Origin: Trebonia sp963737285
Lineage (GTDB): Bacteria; Actinomycetota; Actinomycetes; Streptosporangiales; Streptosporangiaceae
Reading direction: 5' to 3'
NCBI GenBank assembly: GCA_963737285.1
Contig: CAVTRT010000003.1
Location: forward strand, 4,526,001 to 4,590,000
Length of the DNA stretch: 64,000 bases
Shown: in pieces, positions 36,474-44,995 of the stretch
Position numbering within the stretch: position 1 is the first letter of the stretch
Layout of the letters: each line of letters begins with the position of its first letter
The notes under the pieces: generated by a model
Database searches by the model: none
What the model was told of the DNA's origin: nothing
Seen by the model: the letters and a program-made list of their open reading frames with translations, nothing else
Program-made: the position numbers and the translations under genes

Positions 36474-36490
36474 ACACCATATATGGGAGT
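36474..36490 (-). promoter_or_regulatory. Candidate NrdR box
   Basis: ACACCATATATGGGAGT contains the perfect palindrome CCATATATGG and resembles the NrdR consensus ACAC(T/A)ATATAT(A/T)GTGT. It lies about 40 bp upstream of the riboswitch 5' end, where the nrdAB promoter should be. A second box of the usual tandem pair is not obvious. Confidence 0.5.
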
Positions 36491-36690
36491 GACACCAATC
36501 CCAAGCACCACATGTCGTACCGGCGTGTCGCGAACCCGACCCTGGTGGACTAGGTCGCGGTCAACCCGGCCGACCTGTCAGAACCGCCCGAGGACGCACC
36601 AGCGTACAGGCACCGCACGTTGCGCGAGCGACTCAGGAGCAGAGAAGAGGCAGGATGAAGCGGACGGTGATGCCGCCGCCTTCCGCGTGG

Positions 36691-36763
36691 TGCCCCCAAC
36701 GGGATTCGAACCCGTGTCGCCGCCTTGAAAGGGCGGTGTCCTAGGCCACTAGACGATGGGGGC
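36691..36763 (-). tRNA. tRNA-Glu(TTC)
   Basis: 73 nt. Acceptor GCCCCCA/TGGGGGC, anticodon stem CCGCC/GGCGG with loop CTTTCAA (anticodon TTC), T arm ACGGG-TTCGAAT-CCCGT. All arms pair. No integration scar is seen beside it. Confidence 0.95.
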
Positions 36764-36830
36764 CTACATAAAGACGATACCGGTTTCTGGGAACTTCTCG
36801 ATCCCTACTCCACCCGAATTTGATCACGGT

Positions 36831-38134
36831 GTGTTACTATGCTTAACTACGGGTAACTTACCTCGGGGAGGGGACCTGAAGCTGGCAGAGGCAGGACGGC
36901 ACCGGCGCCGTGTCCTGCTAAGGCGGGCTTCCTACGCTGACGTGCTCAGGGTTAGGGAGTTCCGATGGCTATGGATCGCCCAGGTCCAGTCGTACATCGG
37001 CGACCAGTTCGCCCAGGTGGCCATCGCGATCCTGGTCTATCACCGGACCGGGTCGCCGTTCCTCACGGCGCTCGCGTACGCCCTGACCTACCTGCCGCCG
37101 ATCATCGGCGGACCGCTGCTATCAGGCCTGGCCGACATCCTGCCACGGCGCGAGGTGATGATCACCTGCGACCTCATCCGGGCAGTCACCGTCGGGCTGA
37201 TGGCAGCGCCAGGCATGCCGTTCTGGGGGCTGTGCGTCCTGCTGTTTTGCACCGTGCTGGCCGGCGCGCCGTTCTCGGCGGCGCGGACGGCACTGCTGCC
37301 GGACATCCTCGACGGTGACTGCATGGCAGTCGGATCAGCGCTGGGCAACATCACCCACCAGGCGAGCCAGATCCTCGGCTTCGTGACCGGGGCCGCAGTT
37401 GTCGCCGTCCTCCAGGCGAGGTCGACCCTTGCGATTGACGCCGTTACGTTCTGTATAAGTGCCCTAATTATCAGGTCGGCGGCACGGCGCCGGCCCGCGC
37501 CGCGGCCAGGGGCGGGGCGGCACGCGACGGCGTGGTCGGTGACCGGCAACGGCGTCCGCGTCGTGTTCCGCAACCAGGTGCTCCGCACGCTCCTGCTATT
37601 CGGCTGGCTGGCCGGGTTCTACGTCGTCCCCGAGGGCCTCGCCGTGCCGTACGCGCGGGACCTGGGCGGGTCGGCGCTGACCGTCGGGCTCCTGATGGCG
37701 GCCATCCCCCTTGGGACGGTCCTCGGCGGGATCTTCCTGGAGCGGCTGGGGTCGCTGGGGCAGGCGCGGATGCTGGGCTGGCTGGCCATGGGGTCGTGCG
37801 CGCCACTCGTCGGCTGCGTCTGGAATCCGCCGCTGTGGGTCGTCCTCATGCTGTGGGTGCTCGCTGGGATCGGCGGCGCCTTCCAGTTGGCCGCCGCCCC
37901 CGCGTTCGTCGCGGCGCTCGATGTCGGCAGCCGGGCAAGCGCGTTCGGCGTCGCCCAATCCGGGCTGTACGCGGTACAGGGCCTCGGCGTCCTCGGCGGC
38001 GGCGGGATCGCCGAGCTCGTGGGCGTCCCATTCGCCGTCAGCGTGGCCGGGCTGCTGGGCCTGTGCACCGCCACCAGGCTCGCTGTGAGCTGGTCGCGGC
38101 TGCGGTTACCGTTACTTCTGCCTGGTCTTGTTGA
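36831..38134 (+). CDS. MFS transporter
   Basis: About 420 aa. Twelve hydrophobic segments span FRWLWIAQVQSYIGDQFAQV to GLCTATRLAVSW, with MFS loops such as GLADILPRREVMI. It resembles the MFS_3 group of actinobacterial exporters. The start is uncertain: GTG 36831 is one option, and a strong GGGGAGGGG (36873-36881) has no standard start codon right after it. At the 3' end the frame stays open to 38540, but residues after about 38110 are antisense to the PspC gene; the adjacent frame stops at 38134, so a slip near the end is likely. Substrate unknown. Confidence 0.75.
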
Positions 38135-38369
38135 TGAGCGACTCCACGATCGACTGTTCCTCGCCCTCTTCGGGGAGGATGGCCCAGGCGAGCAGGTAGA
38201 GCAGCAGGCCAAGGCCGTAGAAGATGGTGAACACGCCGAACAGGAGCCGGACGAGGTTAACGTCGATCTTGAAGTACGCGGCGAGGGCTGCGCAGACGCC
38301 GGCGACCATCCGCCCGTCCTTCGGACGGATCAGCCGACTGCCCCCGCCGTTGCTGTGGTTCTCACTCAT
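38112..38369 (-). CDS. PspC-domain membrane protein
   Basis: 85 aa from ATG 38369. The PspC signature is clear: RPKDGRMVAGVCAALAAYF, IDVNLVRLLFGVFTIFYGLG and LLLYLLAWAILPEE, giving two membrane helices. Such proteins take part in envelope-stress responses or act as small membrane regulators. It converges with the MFS gene, overlapping its 3' end. Confidence 0.88.
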   Translation of the reverse strand: MSENHSNGGGSRLIRPKDGRMVAGVCAALAAYFKIDVNLVRLLFGVFTIFYGLGLLLYLLAWAILPEEGEEQSIVESLINKTRQK

Positions 38370-38549
38370 GGCGTTGATCATGCCCACCCGCGCGGCGCCC
38401 TGTCATCGGGATTCACCCCTGTTTGTACCCTGAGTTGTATCCCGCGTTCCTCGCAGAGCCGCCCGGTGCGCGATACTGGAGTGTCAGCGCGGCCGCGAAC
38501 TCGGTACGCTTCGGTAGGAGCGCACGCCGGGGCCCGGTAGCCGCTCTGA

Positions 38550-38621
38550 GGGGTGCTAGCTCAATGGCAGAGCATCGGACTTTTAATCCGTTGGTTCAGG
38601 GTTCGAGCCCCTGGCGCCCCA
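38550..38621 (+). tRNA. tRNA-Lys(TTT), integration target
   Basis: 72 nt. Acceptor GGGGTGC/GCGCCCC, discriminator A, anticodon loop CTTTTAA (anticodon TTT), T arm CAGGG-TTCGAGC-CCCTG. An integrase gene starts 101 bp downstream of its 3' end and runs away from it, so this tRNA is the probable attachment site of the element that fills the rest of the window. Confidence 0.95.
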
Positions 38622-38722
38622 CCCTTTGTGAACTGGCGGTTCTTGGCTTCCCTTCACCTTCGCGACTCGGTTCGTGGGACGAGTCGTGGGACGAGTGGCT
38701 GTTTTCGCCGTACCATTGACTC

Positions 38723-40255
38723 ATGGCGGCTACCCCGAGTGGTCACATCGAGCAACTTCCAAGCGGGTCGTTCCGGGTCGACGTATACGGCGGAATCGAC
38801 CCGATCACCAAGCAGCGCATCCGGTTCCGCAAGACGGTCAAGTCCGAGATCGCCGCGCAGATCGCCCTGGGCAAGCTCCTCGAGCAGGTACTGGCCGGCA
38901 AGGAGCCCGAGTCCGGCGCGACCGTGACGCAGCTCCTCGACGCCTACGGCCAGGTCGCCGAGTGGGACGTGTCGACCCGCGAGTCGTTCGAGGGATACAT
39001 CCGCCGGACCATCAAGCCGGGCCTCGGCCACCTGCAGGTCCGCAAGGTACGCGGGCCGATCCTGGACATGCTCTACGCCAGGCTGAAGAAGTGCGGCGAC
39101 CTGGCCTGCAACGGCAAGCCGTTCACCGAGCACCACAACGTCCCCGACCTGCGGCCCTCCCCCAATGACAAGCGGCAGCCGTGGGAGCAGGTCGCCGACC
39201 ACCTGCGCCTCGCGATCGAGTCCGGGGTCCTGCCGCCCGGATCAGCGCTGCCCTCAGTGCGGGAGCTGTCCGAGCTCCAGGGAATCCGCCGGTCGACGGC
39301 GCAGCACGCGTTCACGGCGCTCGCCGACGAGGGGCTGGTCATCATCCGGCAGGGGCGCACCGCCCTCGTCGCCGGGGAGCCTTCCTCCTCTTCAGAGCCG
39401 GGGCTTCGGCAGTGGCGGCCAGGCCGCGGGCATGACTGCACCCTGGCCGGGTGCCAGCGGCACGCCTGCCGGCCGATGAAGCCCGCGACGATCCGGCAGA
39501 TCCACAGCATCCTGTCCGGCGCGTTCCAGGCCGCCGAGCGCTGGAGCTGGGTCGACGGGAACCCGGCCGACTCCGCCAAGCCGCCCACGGTCACTTCTGC
39601 CAAGAAGCCAGCAACGTCGCCTGAGGAGGTCGCTGCCGTCATCGCCCAGGCCCGCGCTGCCGAGCGGTTGCTGCTCGCGCTGTACATCTGGCTCGCGGCG
39701 ATCACCGGCGCCCGCCGCGGCGAGCTCTGCGCGGTCCAGCTCTGCGACTTGGACCTCGAGCACGGGACCATGCACGTCGCCTTCAACTACCTGGTCAAGG
39801 GCGGACAGAAGGTACGCAAGGACACGAAGACCCACCAGGACCGGTGGATCGCACTGGACCCGGTCAGCTGCGCGTTCATCCGCGAGGCAGTCTCGGTCAT
39901 CGACTCCCGGCTCGCCTCGGTCGGGCTGGAGCTAGCCAAGGACGCCTACCTGTTCTCGAACGACCCGATGCACGCGGTCCCGTGGAACCCGGACTGGGTC
40001 TCCCACCAGGTCGCCGACCTGGCCGATGAGGCCGGCGTCGACCTGAACATCAAGAAGCTGCGCCACTACACCGCCAGCCAGTTGCTGGCGGCGCGGTTTG
40101 ACCTGCAGAACACGGCGGCGCGACTGGGACACGGTGGGGGCGGGGCAACCACGCTGAAGCACTACGCTGACCCGATCTCCGAGGTCGACCGGCGACAGGC
40201 CGCTTACCTGGCGGAGCTGACGGGCTCGGCGACTCCTACGATCCCGGCGAACTGA
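38723..40255 (+). CDS. Tyrosine integrase with embedded GntR-type winged helix
   Basis: 510 aa from ATG 38723. An AP2-like arm-binding domain (residues 1-60) leads to a SAM-like core-binding domain that is split: residues about 150-217 are a GntR winged helix (WEQVADHLRLAIESGVLPPG, ALPSVRELSELQGIRRSTAQ). The core-binding part resumes at MKPATIRQIHSILSGAFQAA. The catalytic domain has Arg331 in TGARRGEL, Lys in DTKTHQDR, KKLRHYTAS, LGHGGGG and Tyr in LKHYADP. It should integrate and excise the element at tRNA-Lys. The insert is larger than usual in the family and may tie recombination to operator binding or a ligand. Confidence 0.9.
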   Translation: MAATPSGHIEQLPSGSFRVDVYGGIDPITKQRIRFRKTVKSEIAAQIALGKLLEQVLAGKEPESGATVTQLLDAYGQVAEWDVSTRESFEGYIRRTIKPGLGHLQVRKVRGPILDMLYARLKKCGDLACNGKPFTEHHNVPDLRPSPNDKRQPWEQVADHLRLAIESGVLPPGSALPSVRELSELQGIRRSTAQHAFTALADEGLVIIRQGRTALVAGEPSSSSEPGLRQWRPGRGHDCTLAGCQRHACRPMKPATIRQIHSILSGAFQAAERWSWVDGNPADSAKPPTVTSAKKPATSPEEVAAVIAQARAAERLLLALYIWLAAITGARRGELCAVQLCDLDLEHGTMHVAFNYLVKGGQKVRKDTKTHQDRWIALDPVSCAFIREAVSVIDSRLASVGLELAKDAYLFSNDPMHAVPWNPDWVSHQVADLADEAGVDLNIKKLRHYTASQLLAARFDLQNTAARLGHGGGGATTLKHYADPISEVDRRQAAYLAELTGSATPTIPAN

Positions 40256-40802
40256 CACGATTTCAAGAGCATGCCGACCGTGGTCAGCTCGAGCATCGGA
40301 TTAAAAGTCAGTTCACCGCCCGTCACTTTGCAGGCCCCTGACTTGCGGTGCCGCCCACCCAACTGCCTTCGGCGGGACCTGCTTCGGCACGTATTCGGCA
40401 TGGAGGCTGTTCGGGACGCCCGGAATGGGCTGTTCTGACCGCGCTGGACCGACCGCTGGACAGATGCTTCGATCGTGTCGGTGGCTGCATAGAGGAGAAC
40501 GGGCGGCGGGCAGGGCCTTGTCGTCCAGCCGGTAGGCGTTCACACATACCAGCGGCCCCACCCCCCTCAGCTCAGTGGCAGGAGCGCGTCGCCTCGGCGG
40601 GTTCCTCATCTGCGGCGTGGACCTCCGGGCGGCGGCTGGGCCAGGAAGGCAGGTCTCGGTCAGTGAGGGTCGGCCTTTCTTTCAAACCAGGCGATATCGA
40701 TTGCAACGAACCCGTGACTGTATGAACTGGCGCAACGGTCGGCCAAGGTAGTGGAATCTACATGCGTGGCGTAGGTCACGGCTGCCGGGGAGGGATGGCG
40801 CG
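40256..40802. other. Gene-poor stretch between integrase and CHAT gene
   Basis: No intact gene. On the minus strand 40366-40440 encodes a remnant (EQPIPGVPNSLHAEYVP) resembling the C-terminal tail of the relaxase at 45703 (ERPVSGIPNASRAGYAP). The CHAT promoter presumably lies in 40700-40800; no clear box is visible. Confidence 0.5.
40366..40440. repeat. Cassette-border repeat A
   Basis: 75 bp related (roughly three quarters identical) to 45713-45788, with a 19-bp core CTTCGGCACGTATTCGGCA identical to 43395-43413. The core is itself a direct repeat, TTCGGCA-CGTA-TTCGGCA. Confidence 0.7.
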
Positions 40803-42734
40803 ATGGGCGCTGGGACGCGGTCGCTGGTGGCGGTGCTGGGCGCGCTGATCGCGTTCTTCGGCTGCTGGGGCGGACTCGCTGCTGGGCATGTACTGGACAC
40901 CGCGACGGAGATCGGGATCGCAGCGGTGCCGTTTGCAGTGGTGCTGACGATACTGGGGGTGTGGGCGAGGCGGACGGCGCCACGACGGGCGGTGTCTGCG
41001 CTAGGGCGACCACGGACAACGCTCGGTCCGGGGGGGGCCGCGCTAGGGCGACCACGGACAACGCGCGGTCCGGCGAGGTCCGCGCCAGAGCGATCAGCGG
41101 ATCGTGACCTCCCCGACGTCCCGTTTGAGGTGCGCGATTTCGGGGGCCGCCAAGGCTATGGGCAGCCCCTAGCGGGTCGCGACCTCTCCCCCAACGTCCC
41201 GGTTGAGGTGCGCGATTTCCGGGGTTCCCGTGGCCATGGCGCTGCGGAGCCTGACGAGCATGAGTCCCGGCCGCGGTACCTGACGGGCCTGTTGCCGGAG
41301 CGTGCCCCCGCCGGCGCGCGGATCGCCCTGCTCGTCAAGGTCACCCTGGCAGCCCCGCGGCGGGCTTCGGCCGTGATGGATGCCTTTCCCGTCGGCCCGT
41401 CTGGGACCACGGTGACGATCACCGTGTCGGCGCCTGGCCTGATCCCTGTGGGAGACCTGGAGCAGGATCTCACCGTGCCGCCCAGCGCGGACTCCCGGCC
41501 GGTCAGGTTCGGGTTCATCGCCGGCCCTGCGGGGCTGCACCTAGTGGAGGTCCGGGCGTTCATCGGCGGGACGTGCCTCGGCGAGCTGACGCTTCAGATC
41601 TCGGTCGAGCCTGGGGCTGCCCTGGAGGAAGGCAGCCCGCGGTTCGCGCTCATGGCCGGACTCGCGGCCGAGCCGGGTGAGGTTACCCTGCAGGTCAGCC
41701 GTACAGCTCAGGACGGGTACAGCTTCCAGCTGCTCAGCGAGGCGCTCTACCCGATGGTGTCGATCGACCGGCTGGCCGGGGACCCGGCTACGGTGGTCGG
41801 GCAGATGGTCGCCGAGCTGCGCGCGATGTCGAAAGGCCAGTCGCCGTTCAGGGACCCGGCACTTGTCCGCAAGAGGCTGATGAACCTGGGTGCCGCCTTG
41901 TGGGCCGACGTAGTGCCCGTCGTGATCCGCGAGCAGTTCTGGGCGCAGCGCGACAGGATCAGGCTGTTCACGATCGCCAGCGACATAGACACCGTGCCGT
42001 GGGAGCTCCTCTACCCCGTGGACCTGGACAACGAGAACGGCTTCCTCGTCGAGCAGTTCCCCGTCGTCCGCCGTGTCTACGGCCAGGGCCGGGCGCGCGC
42101 CCTGCGGCTGGACAATGGGGCCGGCTTCATCGTCCCGCCTAAGTCCCCGGCCAACGCGATGGAGGAGGTGGACGCCGTGCGCGGCATCCTCCCGGCGGGG
42201 GTCGTCCACCGGGGTACGGAGGCCGGCCTCGCCGCAGTCCATGAGCTGCTCGAGGCCGTGCCGAGCGTGCTCCACTTCGCCGGCCACAACGCATTCACGG
42301 AGGAGGCCGGATCGCTGATCAGCCTGGACGGCGGCCCGCTGCGGCCAGGCGACCTCTCCTACGCCAAGCAGAAGCGCGCCTTCGAGGCCGTCAGCCCGCT
42401 GGTGTTCCTAAACGGCTGCCGGACGGCGGGGGAGATCCCCGGATTCACCCAGATGAACGGCTGGGCCGAGGGGTTCATGGGGGCTGGAGCGGGCGCGTTC
42501 ATCGGCTCGCTGTGGGCAGTCCGGTCGAGCTCGGCGCGGATGTTCGCCGAGGAACTCTACCGCGCGCTCATCCGCGACCGGCAGCCCCTGGGCGCCGCGT
42601 CACTGCAGGCCAGGCAGGCGATCGCGGCGGACGAGGGCGACCCGACATGGCTGGCCTACACCGTCTACGGGAACCCGTCGGCGTCGTTCGAGAACAGGCC
42701 GGATCCCCAGCTCAAGCGGGATCACTGGCTCTAG
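40803..42734 (+). CDS. Membrane-anchored CHAT-domain protease
   Basis: 643 aa. Two N-terminal membrane helices (LVAVLGALIAFFGCWGGLAA and IGIAAVPFAVVLTILGVW) are followed by a repetitive linker (residues 65-150: two copies of ALGRPRTT, two of VPxEVRDFxG). A beta-rich middle domain (160-290) comes next, then a caspase-like CHAT domain (about 350-620) with catalytic His495 in LHFAGHNAF and Cys539 in FLNGCRTAG. CHAT proteases act as suicide or signalling effectors in bacterial immunity. The next gene, 9 bp downstream, encodes a Trypco2-like protein, a frequent partner. Start: ATG 40803 after GGGAGGG. Confidence 0.85.
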   Translation: MGAGTRSLVAVLGALIAFFGCWGGLAAGHVLDTATEIGIAAVPFAVVLTILGVWARRTAPRRAVSALGRPRTTLGPGGAALGRPRTTRGPARSAPERSADRDLPDVPFEVRDFGGRQGYGQPLAGRDLSPNVPVEVRDFRGSRGHGAAEPDEHESRPRYLTGLLPERAPAGARIALLVKVTLAAPRRASAVMDAFPVGPSGTTVTITVSAPGLIPVGDLEQDLTVPPSADSRPVRFGFIAGPAGLHLVEVRAFIGGTCLGELTLQISVEPGAALEEGSPRFALMAGLAAEPGEVTLQVSRTAQDGYSFQLLSEALYPMVSIDRLAGDPATVVGQMVAELRAMSKGQSPFRDPALVRKRLMNLGAALWADVVPVVIREQFWAQRDRIRLFTIASDIDTVPWELLYPVDLDNENGFLVEQFPVVRRVYGQGRARALRLDNGAGFIVPPKSPANAMEEVDAVRGILPAGVVHRGTEAGLAAVHELLEAVPSVLHFAGHNAFTEEAGSLISLDGGPLRPGDLSYAKQKRAFEAVSPLVFLNGCRTAGEIPGFTQMNGWAEGFMGAGAGAFIGSLWAVRSSSARMFAEELYRALIRDRQPLGAASLQARQAIAADEGDPTWLAYTVYGNPSASFENRPDPQLKRDHWL

Positions 42735-42743
42735 GAGCAGCAC

Positions 42744-43250
42744 GTGAAAGTAACAGCGGACGGCGTCCCCGTCCAGGACGTCATCGCCGCGGTCAAGCTC
42801 GCCATCAAGGAGGCGAACGTCTCAGCGGCGGACGAGGGCCGCGACCTGCGGGTCGGCTCGGTCAACCTTGTCCTCCACGCGCTCGCCACCCGGAATGCCG
42901 GCGGCGGCCTGAGCTTCACGGTCCCGTTCATCGGGATGCCGGTCAGGTTCGGCGCCAAGGTCACCAGGAGCGACACCCACGATATCGAGATCAACCTCGC
43001 CCCGCCCCCGCAGGAGTCCGGAGAAGAGGTACGCGAGGCTTCCCTGGACCAAGCCCTCGTGGACAGCATCGAGACCATCCGCGCCGTCCTGGCCACCGCA
43101 GCCGGCGGCGACGACCCGTTCATCTTGAACGACGCGAAGATCACCCTGTCGTTCGCCGTCACAGAGGAAGGGGAGATCTCGATCGGCATCGACGGGAGCA
43201 TGAGCGACGAGGTAACCCACTCCCTCGTCCTCGCCCTAGTCCCGGCCTAG
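42744..43250 (+). CDS. Trypco2-domain protein, CHAT partner
   Basis: 168 aa from GTG 42744 (AGGAGC, 8 nt). The first 90 residues follow the trypsin-co-occurring domain 2 pattern: a helix (PVQDVIAAVKLAIKEANVSA) then strands (RDLRVGSVNLVLHALATR, VPFIGMPVRFGAKVTRSD, HDIEINLAPPP). The second half is another alpha-beta unit (NDAKITLSFAVTEEGEISIG). Trypco domains are small adaptor modules encoded with CHAT, trypsin or caspase effectors in predicted conflict systems. The protein probably recognises a trigger or recruits the CHAT protease. Confidence 0.65.
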   Translation: MKVTADGVPVQDVIAAVKLAIKEANVSAADEGRDLRVGSVNLVLHALATRNAGGGLSFTVPFIGMPVRFGAKVTRSDTHDIEINLAPPPQESGEEVREASLDQALVDSIETIRAVLATAAGGDDPFILNDAKITLSFAVTEEGEISIGIDGSMSDEVTHSLVLALVPA

Positions 43251-43623
43251 CGACCAAGAACGCGCCGATAACCAAACCAGGGGAGCGCAGCAGGTTTCAA
43301 CTGGACGTTCAGGGGACCAGTGGTCCCGCACGCGAATCATGTCGTCCCAGCGTGCGCGGATCGTCTCCATCAGCCTGGAACCATGACCGGCGTACTTCGG
43401 CACGTATTCGGCACATCTATCTCTTACGCACCATAGTTTCACTGTCGCATCTCTGTCCCCATACGTACCTCTATCCTGGGTGGACGTTCAACTGTCAATC
43501 CCGTCGCAGTACGCTGGTAGTATCTTTTCGACTGTTATCGTTTCTTCCCTGGGGAAACGGTCTAGAGCTGAACAAATAACCTATTGAGGCCTATAGGGGG
43601 CCTCAAGTCAGAATGGAGCCTCG
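43251..43623. promoter_or_regulatory. Intergenic region with hairpin before TIR operon
   Basis: AT-richer than the preceding genes. It holds the cassette-border core repeat (43395-43413) and a perfect 8-bp inverted repeat TTGAGGCC (43584-43591) / GGCCTCAA (43599-43606) ending 17 bp before the TIR start codon. This could be an operator or a 5'-UTR hairpin. GGAG at 43614-43618 is the ribosome-binding site. Confidence 0.55.
43395..43413. repeat. Cassette-border repeat B (core only)
   Basis: CTTCGGCACGTATTCGGCA, identical to 40382-40400. It separates the CHAT/Trypco2 cassette from the TIR/caspase/SLOG cassette. Confidence 0.75.
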
Positions 43624-44040
43624 ATGGCAGATCCTCGCACCTTCATTAGCTTTGATTTTGATCATGATGAAACATCAAAGAATCTTTTCGTAGGGCAAGG
43701 CAAAAATGATTCGCCAACTCCGTTTACGGTAGAGGATTGGTCGTCCAAATCGGCCCTCCCTGAAAGTCAATGGGAGGATCTTATCAAAAAGAAACTGAAT
43801 CAGTGCCATCTTATGATCGTCCTTGTCGGACGTTACATGGGAAGTGCGTCAGGAGTCCGCAAGGAGATTAAGTTCGCAGGTGGATGTAATGTGCCGTATT
43901 TCGGCGTATACGTGGACGGTGCAGATTCATCATCGACACTTCCGACCGGCCTTGCGAGGAACCGAGTCGTGCCATGGACCTGGGCTAATGTGGCTGCGGG
44001 CATTGATCAAATGATGGGGGAAGGTAAGAATGCCCACTGA
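43624..44040 (+). CDS. TIR-like (MTH538/DUF1863, ThsB-type) protein
   Basis: 138 aa from ATG 43624. The fold signature of MTH538-type TIR domains is complete: strand A FISFDFDHDE (residues 7-16), VEDWSSKSALPESQWEDLIK (BB-loop and helix B), CHLMIVLVGRYMGSASGVRK with EIKFA (strand C and following helix, including the Glu usually found at this place), and PYFGVYVDG. Related ThsB proteins of Thoeris sense phage and make cyclic ADP-ribose-type signals from NAD. The stop overlaps the caspase start by 11 bp. G+C near 47% contrasts sharply with the flanks. No fused effector is present. Confidence 0.8.
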   Translation: MADPRTFISFDFDHDETSKNLFVGQGKNDSPTPFTVEDWSSKSALPESQWEDLIKKKLNQCHLMIVLVGRYMGSASGVRKEIKFAGGCNVPYFGVYVDGADSSSTLPTGLARNRVVPWTWANVAAGIDQMMGEGKNAH

Positions 44041-44995
44041 ACGCCGTCGAGCCCTGGTCGTCGGAATAGACGCTTATTCCGGTGCTCCGCTCGCGGGATG
44101 CGTTAACGATGCTAATGCGATTGCAGAGCTATTGCGAGCCAATGAAAATGGCTCACCAAACTTTGCAGTTAGAAGCATGACCCAGCCGCCGCATGTAGTT
44201 ACGAGAGTATCGCTGAGGCAGGCCCTGGATCGACTATTCAGCAGTAGCGATGAAGCAGATGTCGCACTCTTGTATTTCTCTGGTCATGGGACAGAAAATA
44301 ATCTGGGTGGATTCATTGTGACATCGGATGCACGAGCTTACGACGAGGGCGTTTCGCTCGTAGACATTCTTTCGATGGCAAACAGATCGAAAGCGCGAGA
44401 ATGCGTGATTATTCTAGATTCGTGCCATAGCGGACATTTGGGGACGATACCAGCGCTAGACAATGAGAGAGCTCACTTGCGGGAGGGTGTATCGATCCTT
44501 ACCGCTGCGCGCGCAGCCCAGGCCGCCGTGGAGGTGAATGGCCGCGGAGTCTTTTCCGAGCTAGTCTGCGGCGCACTCGAGGGTGGAGCGGCAGATGTCC
44601 TAGGGAATACGACGGTGGCAGGCGTGTATGCGTACGTGGATCAGGCGCTAGGCCCGTGGGACCAGCGTCCTCTCTTCCGAGCTAGCCTATCAAAGCTGAT
44701 CTCGCTTCGCGATAATCGGCCTGCGGTCCCTCTGGAGATCTTGCGACGACTACCCGAATGGTTTCCCACGGCTGATCACATATTTCCTCTTGATCCTTCA
44801 TATGAGCCTGATGCTGAGCCTGGCAATCCAGAACACGAAAAGATCTTTGGTTACCTTCAGCGGTCCAGGGCAGCCAAGTTGCTGGATCCGGTAGGCGAAG
44901 AGCACATGTACTTCGCAGCGATGAATAAGACTGGTTGCCAGCTTACTCCACTTGGCAAACATTATTGGAGGCTTGCGCAAGGAGGCCGTATATGA
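44030..44995 (+). CDS. Caspase-like protease (peptidase C14) with C-terminal helical domain
   Basis: 321 aa. The caspase fold opens with RRALVVGIDAYSGAPLAGCV and holds catalytic His86 (LLYFSGHGTEN) and Cys132 (IILDSCHSGHLG). Residues 230-321 form a separate domain ending FGYLQRSRAAKLLDPVGEEH then MYFAAMNKTGCQLTPLGKHY, a C-terminal module shared by many actinobacterial caspase-family proteins. It is probably the killing effector, activated by a nucleotide signal from the TIR protein. It is coupled to TIR (11-bp overlap) and SLOG (4-bp overlap). Confidence 0.85.
   Translation: MPTERRRALVVGIDAYSGAPLAGCVNDANAIAELLRANENGSPNFAVRSMTQPPHVVTRVSLRQALDRLFSSSDEADVALLYFSGHGTENNLGGFIVTSDARAYDEGVSLVDILSMANRSKARECVIILDSCHSGHLGTIPALDNERAHLREGVSILTAARAAQAAVEVNGRGVFSELVCGALEGGAADVLGNTTVAGVYAYVDQALGPWDQRPLFRASLSKLISLRDNRPAVPLEILRRLPEWFPTADHIFPLDPSYEPDAEPGNPEHEKIFGYLQRSRAAKLLDPVGEEHMYFAAMNKTGCQLTPLGKHYWRLAQGGRI

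Noticed and set aside
38134..38540. C-terminal extension of the MFS protein
   Set aside because: Residues past about 38110 are antisense to the PspC gene and have no membrane-protein character.
40998..41075. Non-coding tandem repeat in the CHAT gene
   Set aside because: The repeat stays in frame and encodes a linker (ALGRPRTT twice), so it is a coding repeat.
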